Below are positions 8,256 to 16,781 of a DNA stretch of 27,993 nt, in pieces. A program made the translations under genes and the position numbers. The notes under the pieces are model-generated. The model was not told the origin of the DNA and searched no databases. It saw only the letters and a program-made list of their open reading frames with translations. The number at the start of each line of letters is the position of its first letter. The first letter of the stretch is position 1. The DNA is from LMUY01 sp964246185 (GTDB lineage: Bacteria > Pseudomonadota > Alphaproteobacteria > Acetobacterales > Acetobacteraceae): assembly GCA_964246185.1 (NCBI GenBank), contig CAXTPP010000039.1, positions 1 to 27,993 of the forward strand. The letters are read 5' to 3'.

Positions 8256-9482
8256 CTACAGTCCAACCGGCTGCCCAGTCAGACGGCCGATCAGCGCCTC
8301 GTAGCGCCGGATGTAGTCGTCCATCGAAAGGTGCTGCTCTGCCCAGTCACGGGCTGCGGCACGCATCGCCATGACCGCCGAGCCAGCCTCCAGCATCTCG
8401 GCGATGCGGTCGGCGAGCGCGCCCGGGTCGAAGAACGGCGTCAGCACGCCGGTTTCCCCGGGGATGACGAACTCCCGCACCGGGGCCGTGTCGCTGCCGA
8501 CCAAGGCGCAGCCGCAAGCCAGGGCCTCCCGCAGGGACCAGGAGGCGACGAACGGGTACGTGAGGTACACGTGCGCGTCCGAGCGCTGCAGCAGGCGCAG
8601 GTAGTCCTCGTAGTCCAGCCGGCCCGGGAAGTGCACACGGCCGGCATCGAGCGTGCGGCCCAGCTCCGCCAGCATGTGCTCCCGCCAGGTGCCGGAGGAC
8701 AGGCGGGAGCCGTAGCTGACGCCGTCCCCGCCCACGATCACCGCGCGCACGTCCGGCCGGCCGCGCAGCAGCGCCGGCAGCGCGCGCATCAGCACGTGGA
8801 AGCCGCGATAGGGCTCCAGGTCCCGCGCCACGTAGGTGACCAGGCGGTCGGACGCCGCGATCCCGATGCCGGCGATGGACAGGGCGCGCGGCGCCTGGAG
8901 CGGGCGGCACCGCTCGAGGTTCACCCCCTCCCGCAGCAGGTGGATGCCGGGGCGGGACCAGGCCGGGTAGGTGTCGAGCTGGAACTGGGTCGGCGTCTGG
9001 CCGAAGCCGGGGTTGCTCAGCGCCAGCAGGTTGACCGCGTTCTTCGCCCGCACCGCCGAGTGCGCGTCGGCGCCCAGCTTGAACTCGGGGTCGAAGCCCA
9101 CGTCCTGGCCGGCCAGCGCGTAGTAGAACTCGTGGTAGCCGAGCAGCGGCACGTCCGGCCACACGTCGGGCAGGTTCAGCAGCTCGCCCCAGCCATGGTG
9201 GCCGATGATGATGTCCGGGGTGAAGCCGAGCGCCTTGACCTGCTGCGCCGCGTGCGCCACCGCCTCCGCCCGGGCCATGGCGTGCGAGAAGTCCCGCGCA
9301 TCCGGGTGGGTGGGCGCGTCCGGGCGGCGCGGCGGCTTGTAGGTGACCCGGCGCACCCCGGGCATGACGTTGGCGTTGGGCTCGCAGATGAACACAACGT
9401 CGTGCGCCCGCTGCGCCAGCAGGTGCCGCACGAGGTGGAGGAACTGGCCCGGGAAGTTCTGGTGGACGAAGAGGTACTTCAT
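8256..9482 (-). CDS. GT4-family glycosyltransferase
   Basis: A 408-residue GT-B fold enzyme. The N-terminal half begins MKYLFVHQNFPGQFLHLVRH, typical of the Glyco_trans_4_3 type N-domain. The C-terminal half holds the nucleotide-sugar site: a GRLDYEDYLRLLQRSDAHVY segment, then SWSLREALACGCALVGSD, the E-x-A-x-x-x-G pattern of the GT4 EX7E region. The acceptor and donor cannot be read from sequence. No signal peptide is present, so it acts in the cytoplasm or at the inner membrane face. It is the last gene of the six-gene minus-strand block, 24 nt after the ChW-like protein gene, which suggests that it decorates a polysaccharide or protein handled by that operon. Confidence 0.88.
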   Translation of the reverse strand: MKYLFVHQNFPGQFLHLVRHLLAQRAHDVVFICEPNANVMPGVRRVTYKPPRRPDAPTHPDARDFSHAMARAEAVAHAAQQVKALGFTPDIIIGHHGWGELLNLPDVWPDVPLLGYHEFYYALAGQDVGFDPEFKLGADAHSAVRAKNAVNLLALSNPGFGQTPTQFQLDTYPAWSRPGIHLLREGVNLERCRPLQAPRALSIAGIGIAASDRLVTYVARDLEPYRGFHVLMRALPALLRGRPDVRAVIVGGDGVSYGSRLSSGTWREHMLAELGRTLDAGRVHFPGRLDYEDYLRLLQRSDAHVYLTYPFVASWSLREALACGCALVGSDTAPVREFVIPGETGVLTPFFDPGALADRIAEMLEAGSAVMAMRAAARDWAEQHLSMDDYIRRYEALIGRLTGQPVGL

Positions 9483-9506
9483 CGCGGCAGGGCGCGGGGT
9501 GGACGC

Positions 9507-10625
9507 CTAGCGGCCGCGCCCCTTCGGCTTGGCCGGCTTGGCGCGCACCGGCGGACGCTGCGGCGCGGCAGCGGCCTTGGGCCTCCTGGCGGCAACGGGC
9601 GGCTTCGCGGGAACAGGCTTTGCCGAGACCGCCCTTGCAGGAGCGGCTTTCGCCGGCACGGCTTTCGGCGAGGAAGCCTTTGCCGCCCGGCCTTGGGTTG
9701 CCTTCGCCGCGGTGGGGGCGGCTCGTTGCTTGGGAGCCGGCTCGGGCGCAGCCTTCGCCTGGGCTTTGCGGCGCGGCGCGATGGCGATGCGGAACGCCTC
9801 CAGCGGGGCCAGGCTCTCGGCTTCGCACGCATCGCCCTGGCTGACCGGGCCGACCGCCGTGCCGTCCGTGAAGGTGGCGCTCAGCTCCAGCGAATGGGTC
9901 TCGGCCGCAGCGCCACGCAACCGCACGCGCAGCCCCAGGATCGGCAGCGCCATGCCGCGGCTGCCGCAGTACTGGCCGCCCTCCGCCCAGGGGGACAGCC
10001 AGCCGCGGCCCAGCACGGCCTGGTATTCGATCTCGCCCGGCGTCACCAGCCCATCCCGCGGCGACAGCGCGAACCCCTCCACCCAACGCTGGCTGCCGCG
10101 CTCGCCCACCCAGTCGCCCAACCGGGCCAGCACGTCCCCGCGCATCTGCAGGTGGGCGGCGATCTCGGCATCGGAAACCGCCTCCTCCGACAGCGTCTGG
10201 CCGTTCGCCAGCTCCAGGCCCTCCCCGGCGGCATCCTTGCCGTTGCCGCCGCCACTTTGGGCGGACGCGGCCGGCATGCCCTCCACCAGCCGGGTGACCT
10301 GCAGGCGCGGCGGCTCGTGCTGGCTGTGCTTGGCCTGGTAGATCGTCATCAGCACCTGCGCCGGGCCTTGCAGCACGCGGATCAGCGCCGCCGCGTCCAG
10401 CGAGCCCAGCCAGCCATCGTCGCGGAAGCCGCTGATGGTGACGCCGCGGCCGGACGCGCCCGGCAGTACAGACAGCCGCGCGCCGGGCAGCCCGGTCTGC
10501 GGGTCCGGCGGGGTGGAACCGGGCGAATGGTAGACGCAGTACACCCCCGCATCGAGCTGCATCAGGTGCGCCGAGACCTGCAGCTCGGTGACGATATCCT
10601 TGGGGGCCGGCGGGATGTCGGACAT
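9507..10625 (-). CDS. Unknown protein with ChW-like segment and basic Lys/Ala/Pro tail
   Basis: A 372-residue protein without a signal peptide. Residues about 165-260 contain IEYQAVLGRGWLSPWAEGG, then QYCGSRGMALPILGLRVRL. This pattern (tyrosine strand, G-W, W, G, G-x-x-x-x-L, hydrophobic strand) resembles the clostridial hydrophobic-W (ChW) repeat. A similar but weaker G-W segment (GFRDDGWLGSLDA) occurs near residue 70. The last 90 or so residues are a low-complexity Lys/Ala/Pro/Arg tail resembling histone H1-like tails (KAAPAR, AKPVPAKPP). The ChW assignment is by eye. A role in binding a polysaccharide or the cell envelope is inferred from the two neighbouring glycosyltransferases. The gene lies 33 nt after the large glycosyltransferase and 24 nt before the GT4 gene. 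Confidence 0.75.
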   Translation of the reverse strand: MSDIPPAPKDIVTELQVSAHLMQLDAGVYCVYHSPGSTPPDPQTGLPGARLSVLPGASGRGVTISGFRDDGWLGSLDAAALIRVLQGPAQVLMTIYQAKHSQHEPPRLQVTRLVEGMPAASAQSGGGNGKDAAGEGLELANGQTLSEEAVSDAEIAAHLQMRGDVLARLGDWVGERGSQRWVEGFALSPRDGLVTPGEIEYQAVLGRGWLSPWAEGGQYCGSRGMALPILGLRVRLRGAAAETHSLELSATFTDGTAVGPVSQGDACEAESLAPLEAFRIAIAPRRKAQAKAAPEPAPKQRAAPTAAKATQGRAAKASSPKAVPAKAAPARAVSAKPVPAKPPVAARRPKAAAAPQRPPVRAKPAKPKGRGR

Positions 10626-10658
10626 GCGTGCGCTCTTGGCTGGGGCGTGGATGCCGGC

Positions 10659-13600
10659 TCAGATGGCAGGAATCGCCGGGGTTGGCGATGGGGCACGGCG
10701 CGCCAAAATGGCTTTGACGGCAGGATGACGCACCGACGCGCCGCCCCGCAGCAGCCAGTCGTTGAGCGCCGCCGGGGACAGGCCGAGCGGCAGCACGTGC
10801 CCCCAGCCGGTGCGGCGCACGCGTTCCGCCGGGGCGCCGAGGTCGAACACGGCGGCGCGCAGGCCGGCGCGCCAGGCCTGGGTCAAGGTGAAGCACCAGC
10901 TCTCGGGGCAGATGGCGGGCAGCAGCGCCAGGTCGGCGGCCTGCTCGCGGATCAACCCGTCCACCTCCGCCGCCGCGTACTGGCCGGTGACGAACACCGG
11001 GCCGGCCGCCAGAAGCCGCTCGTCGTCGGCCGTGTAGCCGACCACCGTGTAGCGCAGCGGCAGGCGGCGGGCGGCGGCGTCCCGCACGCAGCCCAGCAGC
11101 GCCTCGTAGCCCTTCTCCACGCCGATGCCCCCCACCACGCAGACATGGCGGACCGGGCTGGGCGTGGGCGGCGGCGGCGGGATCGCGTCGTCATCCTCCC
11201 AGGGCGTGACGACGGGATGCACGCCGGGGAAGTGGCGGCGGATGCGGGCGGCGCAGTCCGCGGAGGGGGCGGACACACGGCGGGCGGCGGCCAGGAGCGC
11301 GGCGGAGCGGTCGACCAGGGCAGTGGGGCCGATGTCCTCGTCCAGGTTGCTGCCATGGTCGGCGATGCAGGCTTCGCAGCCGGATATGGGCGGCTCGCCG
11401 CAGTAGCTGTGTTCCGGCACCAGGGCGATGCGGGGGCAGAAGCTGGCGTAGTCGTGCACCACCACGTCCTGCGGCACGCCCAGCCGGCCGGCCAGGTCCA
11501 GGATCGCCGGCGGGTGGCCGAGGCTGTGGTGCAGCTCCACGAACGCGACCCGGTCGGCACGGAGCAGCTTCAGCAGCGCGTCCCACTCCTCCGGCAGGCG
11601 GTAGCGCAGGTTGGGCGTCTCCCCCTCGCCCACCACGGCTGCCCCTTCCGCCGGGCGGATCAGGATGGGGCGCACTCCCGCCGCACGCAGCGCCGCCGCA
11701 CGCTCCGCCACCACGCGGTCCACCCCGCCGCCGCCGGCATGGGTGATGAGCACGGCCGACGACGCGCGCCGGTCCGCCTGCCAGCGCAGCGCGTCCATGC
11801 GGCGGCGGGCGGGCGCCAAGGGGTCGCGGGCGATCCACTCCGCCACCAGCGCGTCGTAGCCGGGGTGAAGGCGGTTCAGCGCCGCGCCGTTGCGGGCGAG
11901 CAGGTGGCGGCGGGCGCGGCCGAACGACGCGCCGCCCGCGTGCGCCACGAAGCATCCGGGCACGGCCACATGACGCCAGCCGCGGTGGCGGGCGCGCAGG
12001 CACCAGTCGTTCTCCTCGCCGTAGCCCTGAGCGAACAGGTCCTCCCGGAACAGGCCGACCGCGTCCAGGCAGTCCCGCCGGATGAACATGCAGAACCCGA
12101 CGGCGACCGGGATGTCCACCGTGGCGGCCCCATTGGCGCGGCGGGCCAGGGCGGCTGCGGGCGCCGGGTCGGCCATCGGGTTGCCGCCGGACGCGCGCGG
12201 GTAGCTGAGGATGGTGGCATCGTTCGACAGGGGGCAGGCGCTGCCGACATCGGGTGCGCCGTGGGCCGCGTCCGCCAGGGCCTGCAGCCAACCCGGCGGC
12301 GTCAGCGTGTCGCTGTTGAGCAAGGCCACGTCCCGCCCGGCGGCGGCGCGCAGGCCGGCGTTGGCAGCGCCGGGGAAGCCCAGGTTGCGCGCCAGCCGGT
12401 GCAGCACGATGGACCCGGCGGCAGCCATCGCGTCCAGAGCGGCGGCGAGCGCCGGGTCCGGCCCGCAATCGTCCACGACGTGCAGCCGGCTGCCGCGCGG
12501 CAAGGTGGGCAGCACGGAGCGCAGGCAGGCAAGCGTGGCGGCCCGGCCGCCATGAACCGGCACCACCACGTCCACCGGCGGGCGAGCGGGCCGGGCAACG
12601 GGAGCCTCGCCGCGCATGTCGGCCCAGACCGGGGCGAAGCCGCTGGTCAGCCCGGCGGCGGAGCGGCGCTCGATCCCCGGGTCGATCGGGCTGCCGAGAA
12701 TCGCCCGGCCGTCCGAGCCGGTCACGTCCAGCAGCCCGTCGGGCAGGCTGCCGGCGGGAATGCGGAAACGCCGAGGCCGGGCCAATGGGCGACCGGATTC
12801 AGGATCGTCCCAGGGTTGCCGGGCCACGATGCGGAGGGCGGTCCCGTCCTGGGCGGTGACCAGCAGCGCCGGGTCGCGGCCGGGGTTGCCGGGGTGCCAG
12901 GCCCAACCGGCGAGGCTCCCTGCCTCGGCGGTGACGAAGCCCTCAACGGCGGCGATGGCCCGCAGGTCGATCGGGCTGCCCAGCAAGGCGGCCCCGCCAC
13001 GTGAGACGGCAAGGCTGGCCCCTTCGGGAACACGGCAGGCGCCGCCCTTCCAGCGCGGGGCGAGAGGCTGGCCGTCCAGCACCAGCTGCGCCGGGGCGTC
13101 CGCATGCAGCCGGCCCGCGCCATCCATGCTGCACCACCCAGGCGCCTGGACGGCCTTGGCGACGGCCGCCGCGAGGGCATGGGTTGCCGGCGCGAGCGCG
13201 TGGCGGGACAGCGCCGCCTGCATGGCGTCGCGGGCGGCAGCCGGCTGTCCGTCGCGCAACGCGGCCGACGCTGCGCCAAGCCAGGCCTCTGCGATGTCCA
13301 GGCGGGCGGCGATCGCGGCGAACAGCCGCCACGCCTCCGCCGGGTCATCGGCGCGCAGGCAGGCCAGGGCGAGGCTGAGCCCCACCATATCGTCGTTGGG
13401 CATGATGCGGCGGGCGCGCCGAAGCCAGCGGCACGCGTCCACCGGGTCGGCGGCGGCCTGACCGGTGCGCCAGGCCGCGCTGCCGAGGTCGGACCACAGC
13501 TTTGCGGCGGTGCGAAGCTGCCGCGCGTCGCTGCGTGCCGGCGCACCCGGAGGCAGCGTGCCGCCTAGCCGGCCCAGCGCCGGATCAGTCAGCTGAGGCG

Positions 13601-13667
13601 GCGGCCGGGACGCCTTGCCCGGCCGCGGGAGCCGGCAACGCCGCGAGGTCGGCCGCCGCGTCCGCAA
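10659..13667 (-). CDS. Large two-domain glycosyltransferase (TPR-like + GT2 + GT4)
   Basis: Up to 1002 residues. The N-terminal 150 or so residues are helical repeats like TPRs (LWSDLGSAAW, ACRWLRRARRIMPND). A GT2 domain at about 360-600 starts VDVVVPVHGG, with VVDDCGPD, the donor-site segment LLNSDTLTPPGWL and the catalytic-region GYGEENDWCLRAR. A GT-B/GT4-like domain at about 640-990 has VVVHDYASFCP, a cysteine-rich patch (YCGEPPISGCEACI) and CPESWCFTLTQAWRAG. It should transfer sugars in the cytoplasm. The start is uncertain. The first conventional in-frame start is TTG 13667, overlapping the Sel1 gene by 83 bp. A CTG at 13592 overlaps the Sel1 stop. The next is a GTG inside the TPR-like part. 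A run of five prolines (AIPPPPPTP) would need EF-P for smooth translation. Confidence 0.85.
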   Translation of the reverse strand: MRTRRPTSRRCRLPRPGKASRPPPQLTDPALGRLGGTLPPGAPARSDARQLRTAAKLWSDLGSAAWRTGQAAADPVDACRWLRRARRIMPNDDMVGLSLALACLRADDPAEAWRLFAAIAARLDIAEAWLGAASAALRDGQPAAARDAMQAALSRHALAPATHALAAAVAKAVQAPGWCSMDGAGRLHADAPAQLVLDGQPLAPRWKGGACRVPEGASLAVSRGGAALLGSPIDLRAIAAVEGFVTAEAGSLAGWAWHPGNPGRDPALLVTAQDGTALRIVARQPWDDPESGRPLARPRRFRIPAGSLPDGLLDVTGSDGRAILGSPIDPGIERRSAAGLTSGFAPVWADMRGEAPVARPARPPVDVVVPVHGGRAATLACLRSVLPTLPRGSRLHVVDDCGPDPALAAALDAMAAAGSIVLHRLARNLGFPGAANAGLRAAAGRDVALLNSDTLTPPGWLQALADAAHGAPDVGSACPLSNDATILSYPRASGGNPMADPAPAAALARRANGAATVDIPVAVGFCMFIRRDCLDAVGLFREDLFAQGYGEENDWCLRARHRGWRHVAVPGCFVAHAGGASFGRARRHLLARNGAALNRLHPGYDALVAEWIARDPLAPARRRMDALRWQADRRASSAVLITHAGGGGVDRVVAERAAALRAAGVRPILIRPAEGAAVVGEGETPNLRYRLPEEWDALLKLLRADRVAFVELHHSLGHPPAILDLAGRLGVPQDVVVHDYASFCPRIALVPEHSYCGEPPISGCEACIADHGSNLDEDIGPTALVDRSAALLAAARRVSAPSADCAARIRRHFPGVHPVVTPWEDDDAIPPPPPTPSPVRHVCVVGGIGVEKGYEALLGCVRDAAARRLPLRYTVVGYTADDERLLAAGPVFVTGQYAAAEVDGLIREQAADLALLPAICPESWCFTLTQAWRAGLRAAVFDLGAPAERVRRTGWGHVLPLGLSPAALNDWLLRGGASVRHPAVKAILARRAPSPTPAIPAI

Positions 13668-15375
13668 TGCCCTGGTTGCGGGCCTGCTCCAGCCAGAACC
13701 GGGCTTGCTCGACGTCCTGCTGGCCGCCCAAGCCGCGGGACAGGTAGCGGCCGAGCATCATCTGCGCGAAGCCATGGCCACGCTCCGCCGCCTTGCGGAA
13801 CCAGCCTTGCGCCCGGGCACGATCCGGAGTGATATCATGTCCCCCGCCATACAGCGCGCCCACCGCGAACATCGCGCCGACGTGGCCTTCCTCCGCCGCA
13901 CGGGTGAACAGCGCCAGCGCCTCCGCATGGTCCCGCCTGCCGCCGCGGCCGTTCACCAGCATTTCCGCCAATGCCGTCTGCGCCTCGACCAGCCCGCCCT
14001 CCGCCGCCCGAGCGATCCAGGCGCGGCCCTCCGCCACGTCCGGGTCCACGCCACGCCCCTCGGCCAGCATCTTGCCATACCAGTATTGCGCGGTGACGAC
14101 GCCATCCGCCGCCTTGCGCAGCCATTGCGTGGCTCGGCGCTCGTCCCGCTCCACGCCGACGCCCTCGGCCAGGCAGAGGCCGAAGTTGAACGCGGCCACC
14201 AGGTCGCCGCTGTCGGCCGCCTTCTCGAACCACTCGCGGGTGCGGATGCGGTCCTTCTCGTCGCCCACGCCGCGCATCAGCAGGTTGGCCAGGTCTCCCT
14301 GGGAGGCGGCGTTGCCGGCCTCGGCGGAACGGCGGAACCAGCGCGCCGCCTCCTCCTGGTCCCGCGCGACGCCGGCGCCGGTCAGGTGCAGCAGGGCCAG
14401 CGCCCGCGCTGCCGCAGCGTGGCCCTGCTCCGCCGCCCGGGTGAACCAGAGCGACGCCTCGGCATAGTTCGGCGGCAGTTCGCCACCCTTGGCGTAGAGG
14501 TCCCCCACCACGGCCGCCGCCTCCGCGTCGCCGGCCAGAGCCGCCTTGCGCAGCCAGGTCTCGCCGGAAACGCGGTCCTGCTTGACGCCTCGCCCTTCCA
14601 TCAGGGCCAGCCCATAGCGTGCCTGGCCGGGGCGAACGCCGGCCTCGGCGGCCAGGTGGTACAGCTGCACGGCCTTGGCTGGGTCGCGCGCCAGCCCAAT
14701 GGCGAAGTCGTGCATGACTCCGAGCAAGTAGTTCGCCATGGGCAGTCCGTTCGCGGCGGCCTGGGCCATCAGGGTCGCAGCCTCCTGCTGCACAGCTGGG
14801 CTTGGTTCGCCCCGCACCAGGGCCAGGGCCAGGCCGAGCTGGCCATGGCCGTTGCCGCCTTCGGCCGATTGGCGGTACAGCGCCGTGGCGGCAGCCAAGT
14901 CGCGCAAATCCTCTGGTCCGCTGGACAGGATGGTGGCCAGCACCGCCTGCCCTTCGGCCGATCCCGACTGCGCCGCCATGCCGGCCCACTTGGCGGCGGC
15001 GGCATAATCCGGGCCGGCAGCCGTGCTGGCCTGATAGAGCGCGGCGGAACCGCTGGCCCCGCCCCGCAACAGGCCGTTCATGTGGATGCCGGCAAGCCGG
15101 GCCTGCGCCTCGACGTGCCCGGACAAGCCGGCGCGCTCGAACCAGCTCGCCGCCTCGACGGCCGAAACGGGCACGCCCATGCCTTCGAGGTAGGCGCGGC
15201 CGAGGCGGAACTGCGCTTCCCGGTCGCCCGCCTTGGCAGCGCGGCCGAGCAACGCCAGGGCGCGCGGCACGTCCTGCCGGGCCAGCGCGCGTTCGACCCG
15301 CTGCAACGGCGCGCGGGGCGGGAACACCCGGCGCAACCATGACAGCGGCCTGTTCACGCCCGCGGCAAGCCTCAC
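13585..15375 (-). CDS. Sel1-like repeat protein
   Basis: A 596-residue protein made of about 14 Sel1-like (TPR-related) repeats of roughly 36 residues from residue 50 to 575. Typical units are AQFRLGRAYLEGMGV and AARWFRRSAEAGN. Such solenoids scaffold protein complexes. In exopolysaccharide and secretion loci, Sel1 proteins often act as assembly or regulatory factors (AlgK-like proteins, for example), but this one lacks a signal peptide or lipobox, so it appears cytoplasmic. The start is GTG, which overlaps the HlyD stop (GTGA), implying coupled translation with the secretion adaptor. Its 3' end overlaps the possible start region of the large glycosyltransferase. Confidence 0.9.
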   Translation of the reverse strand: MRLAAGVNRPLSWLRRVFPPRAPLQRVERALARQDVPRALALLGRAAKAGDREAQFRLGRAYLEGMGVPVSAVEAASWFERAGLSGHVEAQARLAGIHMNGLLRGGASGSAALYQASTAAGPDYAAAAKWAGMAAQSGSAEGQAVLATILSSGPEDLRDLAAATALYRQSAEGGNGHGQLGLALALVRGEPSPAVQQEAATLMAQAAANGLPMANYLLGVMHDFAIGLARDPAKAVQLYHLAAEAGVRPGQARYGLALMEGRGVKQDRVSGETWLRKAALAGDAEAAAVVGDLYAKGGELPPNYAEASLWFTRAAEQGHAAAARALALLHLTGAGVARDQEEAARWFRRSAEAGNAASQGDLANLLMRGVGDEKDRIRTREWFEKAADSGDLVAAFNFGLCLAEGVGVERDERRATQWLRKAADGVVTAQYWYGKMLAEGRGVDPDVAEGRAWIARAAEGGLVEAQTALAEMLVNGRGGRRDHAEALALFTRAAEEGHVGAMFAVGALYGGGHDITPDRARAQGWFRKAAERGHGFAQMMLGRYLSRGLGGQQDVEQARFWLEQARNQGIADAAADLAALPAPAAGQGVPAAASAD

Positions 15376-16769
15376 GGTTCGCGCATGCCTTCCCTCGTGA
15401 CCGGCAGCACGCGGGCGAAGATGTAGCTCAGGACGGTGCGCTTGCCGACCATCACGTCCGAGGTCACGGGCATGCCGGGGCTGATGCGGAAATCGAGCGG
15501 GGTGTCGTGCAGGTTCACCTGATCGACCGAAACCTTGATCCGGTAGTAGCTCTGCCCGTTCGGCAGCTGCTCCGGCCGATCGGCGCCGCGCACCACCTGG
15601 TCCTGCTGCTGCTGGCCGGTGAAGCTGTCCGGGCTGATCACCCGCACGGTCCCCTGGGCCGACCCGTATTGCGTGAAGGGGAAGGTGTCGAACTTGATCG
15701 TGACCCGGTTGCCCACGTGCATGAACCCAGCGTCGCTGGCCGAAATCGTGGCGTCGATCTCGGTCGGCGCGTCCAGCGGCACCAGCTTGAGGAACTGGTC
15801 GCCCGATTGCAGCACGGAACCCACCGACACCGGGGCGCGGCTGAGCACGGTGGCGTCCTGGTCGGCGCGCAGCTCGACCAGGTTGGACCGCATGGCCGCC
15901 TTGGTCAGGTTGCCCTGCGCCTCATCCAGCTTGCGGCTCTCCTCGGTTTGCGACTGGGACACCTTGGCGTGCCAATCCTGGTCGTAGGCATCGGCATCGG
16001 CGCGCATCGCCTGCAAGTCGCCGGCGGCGGTCTTGGCCTCCTGCTGCGCGTTCTGCAGGCCGCGCTGCATCTCCATGCGCTGGTCGGTCGATTGCAGCCG
16101 GGTCAGTTGGCTGCCCCAGCCGAGCTGCTCCAGTTCGCGGCGCTTGCCCTCCACGGTGGAAGCCACCTGCAGGCGGTCGGTGTAGGATTGGATGTCGCCG
16201 ATGTCCTTGGCCAGGGTCGCCTTGAGGCCGTCGATCTTCTGCTTGAAGTTCTCCAGCCGGAACATGCGCTCCGCCTTGCGCTGGGCGAAGATCGCCTGCT
16301 GCACCAGGCTGGACTGGTCGAGGATGCCGGGCTGGTACTCGGTCCCTGCCGCCTCTGCCGCCAGCCGGTCCATCTCCGCTTGCAGGCTGGCGACCGAGAG
16401 GGACTGCGCCGTCTTGTCCGACGTGGTGAAGGTCGGGTCGAGCTTGGCCAGCAGCTGGCCCTTGTGGACGACCTGGCCGGCCTCCACGTCGATCTCGCGC
16501 ACGATGGACTGCTCGAAGGGCTGCACCACGATGGTGCTCTGGGTGGCGACGATCTTGCCCGGCGCAGTCACCACCTTGTCGATCGGGATCAGCCCGGCCG
16601 CGAGCGCGCAGGCGACGAACAGGGTGGCGACCGTCCAGACGACCGCCCGGGCAGGCCCCTGGGTAGCCGTCTCCAGCAGGGCGGCGGAAGGCGAGTAGAA
16701 CTCCAGCAGCGCAGGCATCTGCGAGTTCTGCCGCCGGGTCAGGCGGTTGCCGGTGGTGGTGAGGCTCAT
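15372..16769 (-). CDS. Type I secretion periplasmic adaptor (HlyD family)
   Basis: The 465-residue membrane fusion protein has a short cytoplasmic N-terminus and one transmembrane helix at about 40-62 (VVWTVATLFVACALAAGLIP). An N-terminal lipoyl half follows (VTAPGKIVATQSTIVVQPFE), then a long coiled-coil region at about 140-290, and a C-terminal beta-barrel ending with the HlyD-like GMPVTSDVMVGKRTVLSYI. It bridges the inner-membrane ABC transporter and an outer-membrane TolC-type channel. The channel gene is not in the window. The gene begins 12 nt after the ABC transporter stop; an AAGGA ribosome-binding sequence overlaps that stop. It overlaps the following Sel1 gene by 4 bp. Confidence 0.93.
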   Translation of the reverse strand: MSLTTTGNRLTRRQNSQMPALLEFYSPSAALLETATQGPARAVVWTVATLFVACALAAGLIPIDKVVTAPGKIVATQSTIVVQPFEQSIVREIDVEAGQVVHKGQLLAKLDPTFTTSDKTAQSLSVASLQAEMDRLAAEAAGTEYQPGILDQSSLVQQAIFAQRKAERMFRLENFKQKIDGLKATLAKDIGDIQSYTDRLQVASTVEGKRRELEQLGWGSQLTRLQSTDQRMEMQRGLQNAQQEAKTAAGDLQAMRADADAYDQDWHAKVSQSQTEESRKLDEAQGNLTKAAMRSNLVELRADQDATVLSRAPVSVGSVLQSGDQFLKLVPLDAPTEIDATISASDAGFMHVGNRVTIKFDTFPFTQYGSAQGTVRVISPDSFTGQQQQDQVVRGADRPEQLPNGQSYYRIKVSVDQVNLHDTPLDFRISPGMPVTSDVMVGKRTVLSYIFARVLPVTREGMREP

Positions 16770-16781
16770 GGAGCTTTGTCC

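Noticed and set aside
7803..13004. A very long open frame of 1733 codons on the plus strand
   Set aside because: It is antisense to well-supported glycosyltransferase genes; long antisense frames are expected at this GC content, and its translation is low-complexity Arg/Ala/Gly/His with no domain.
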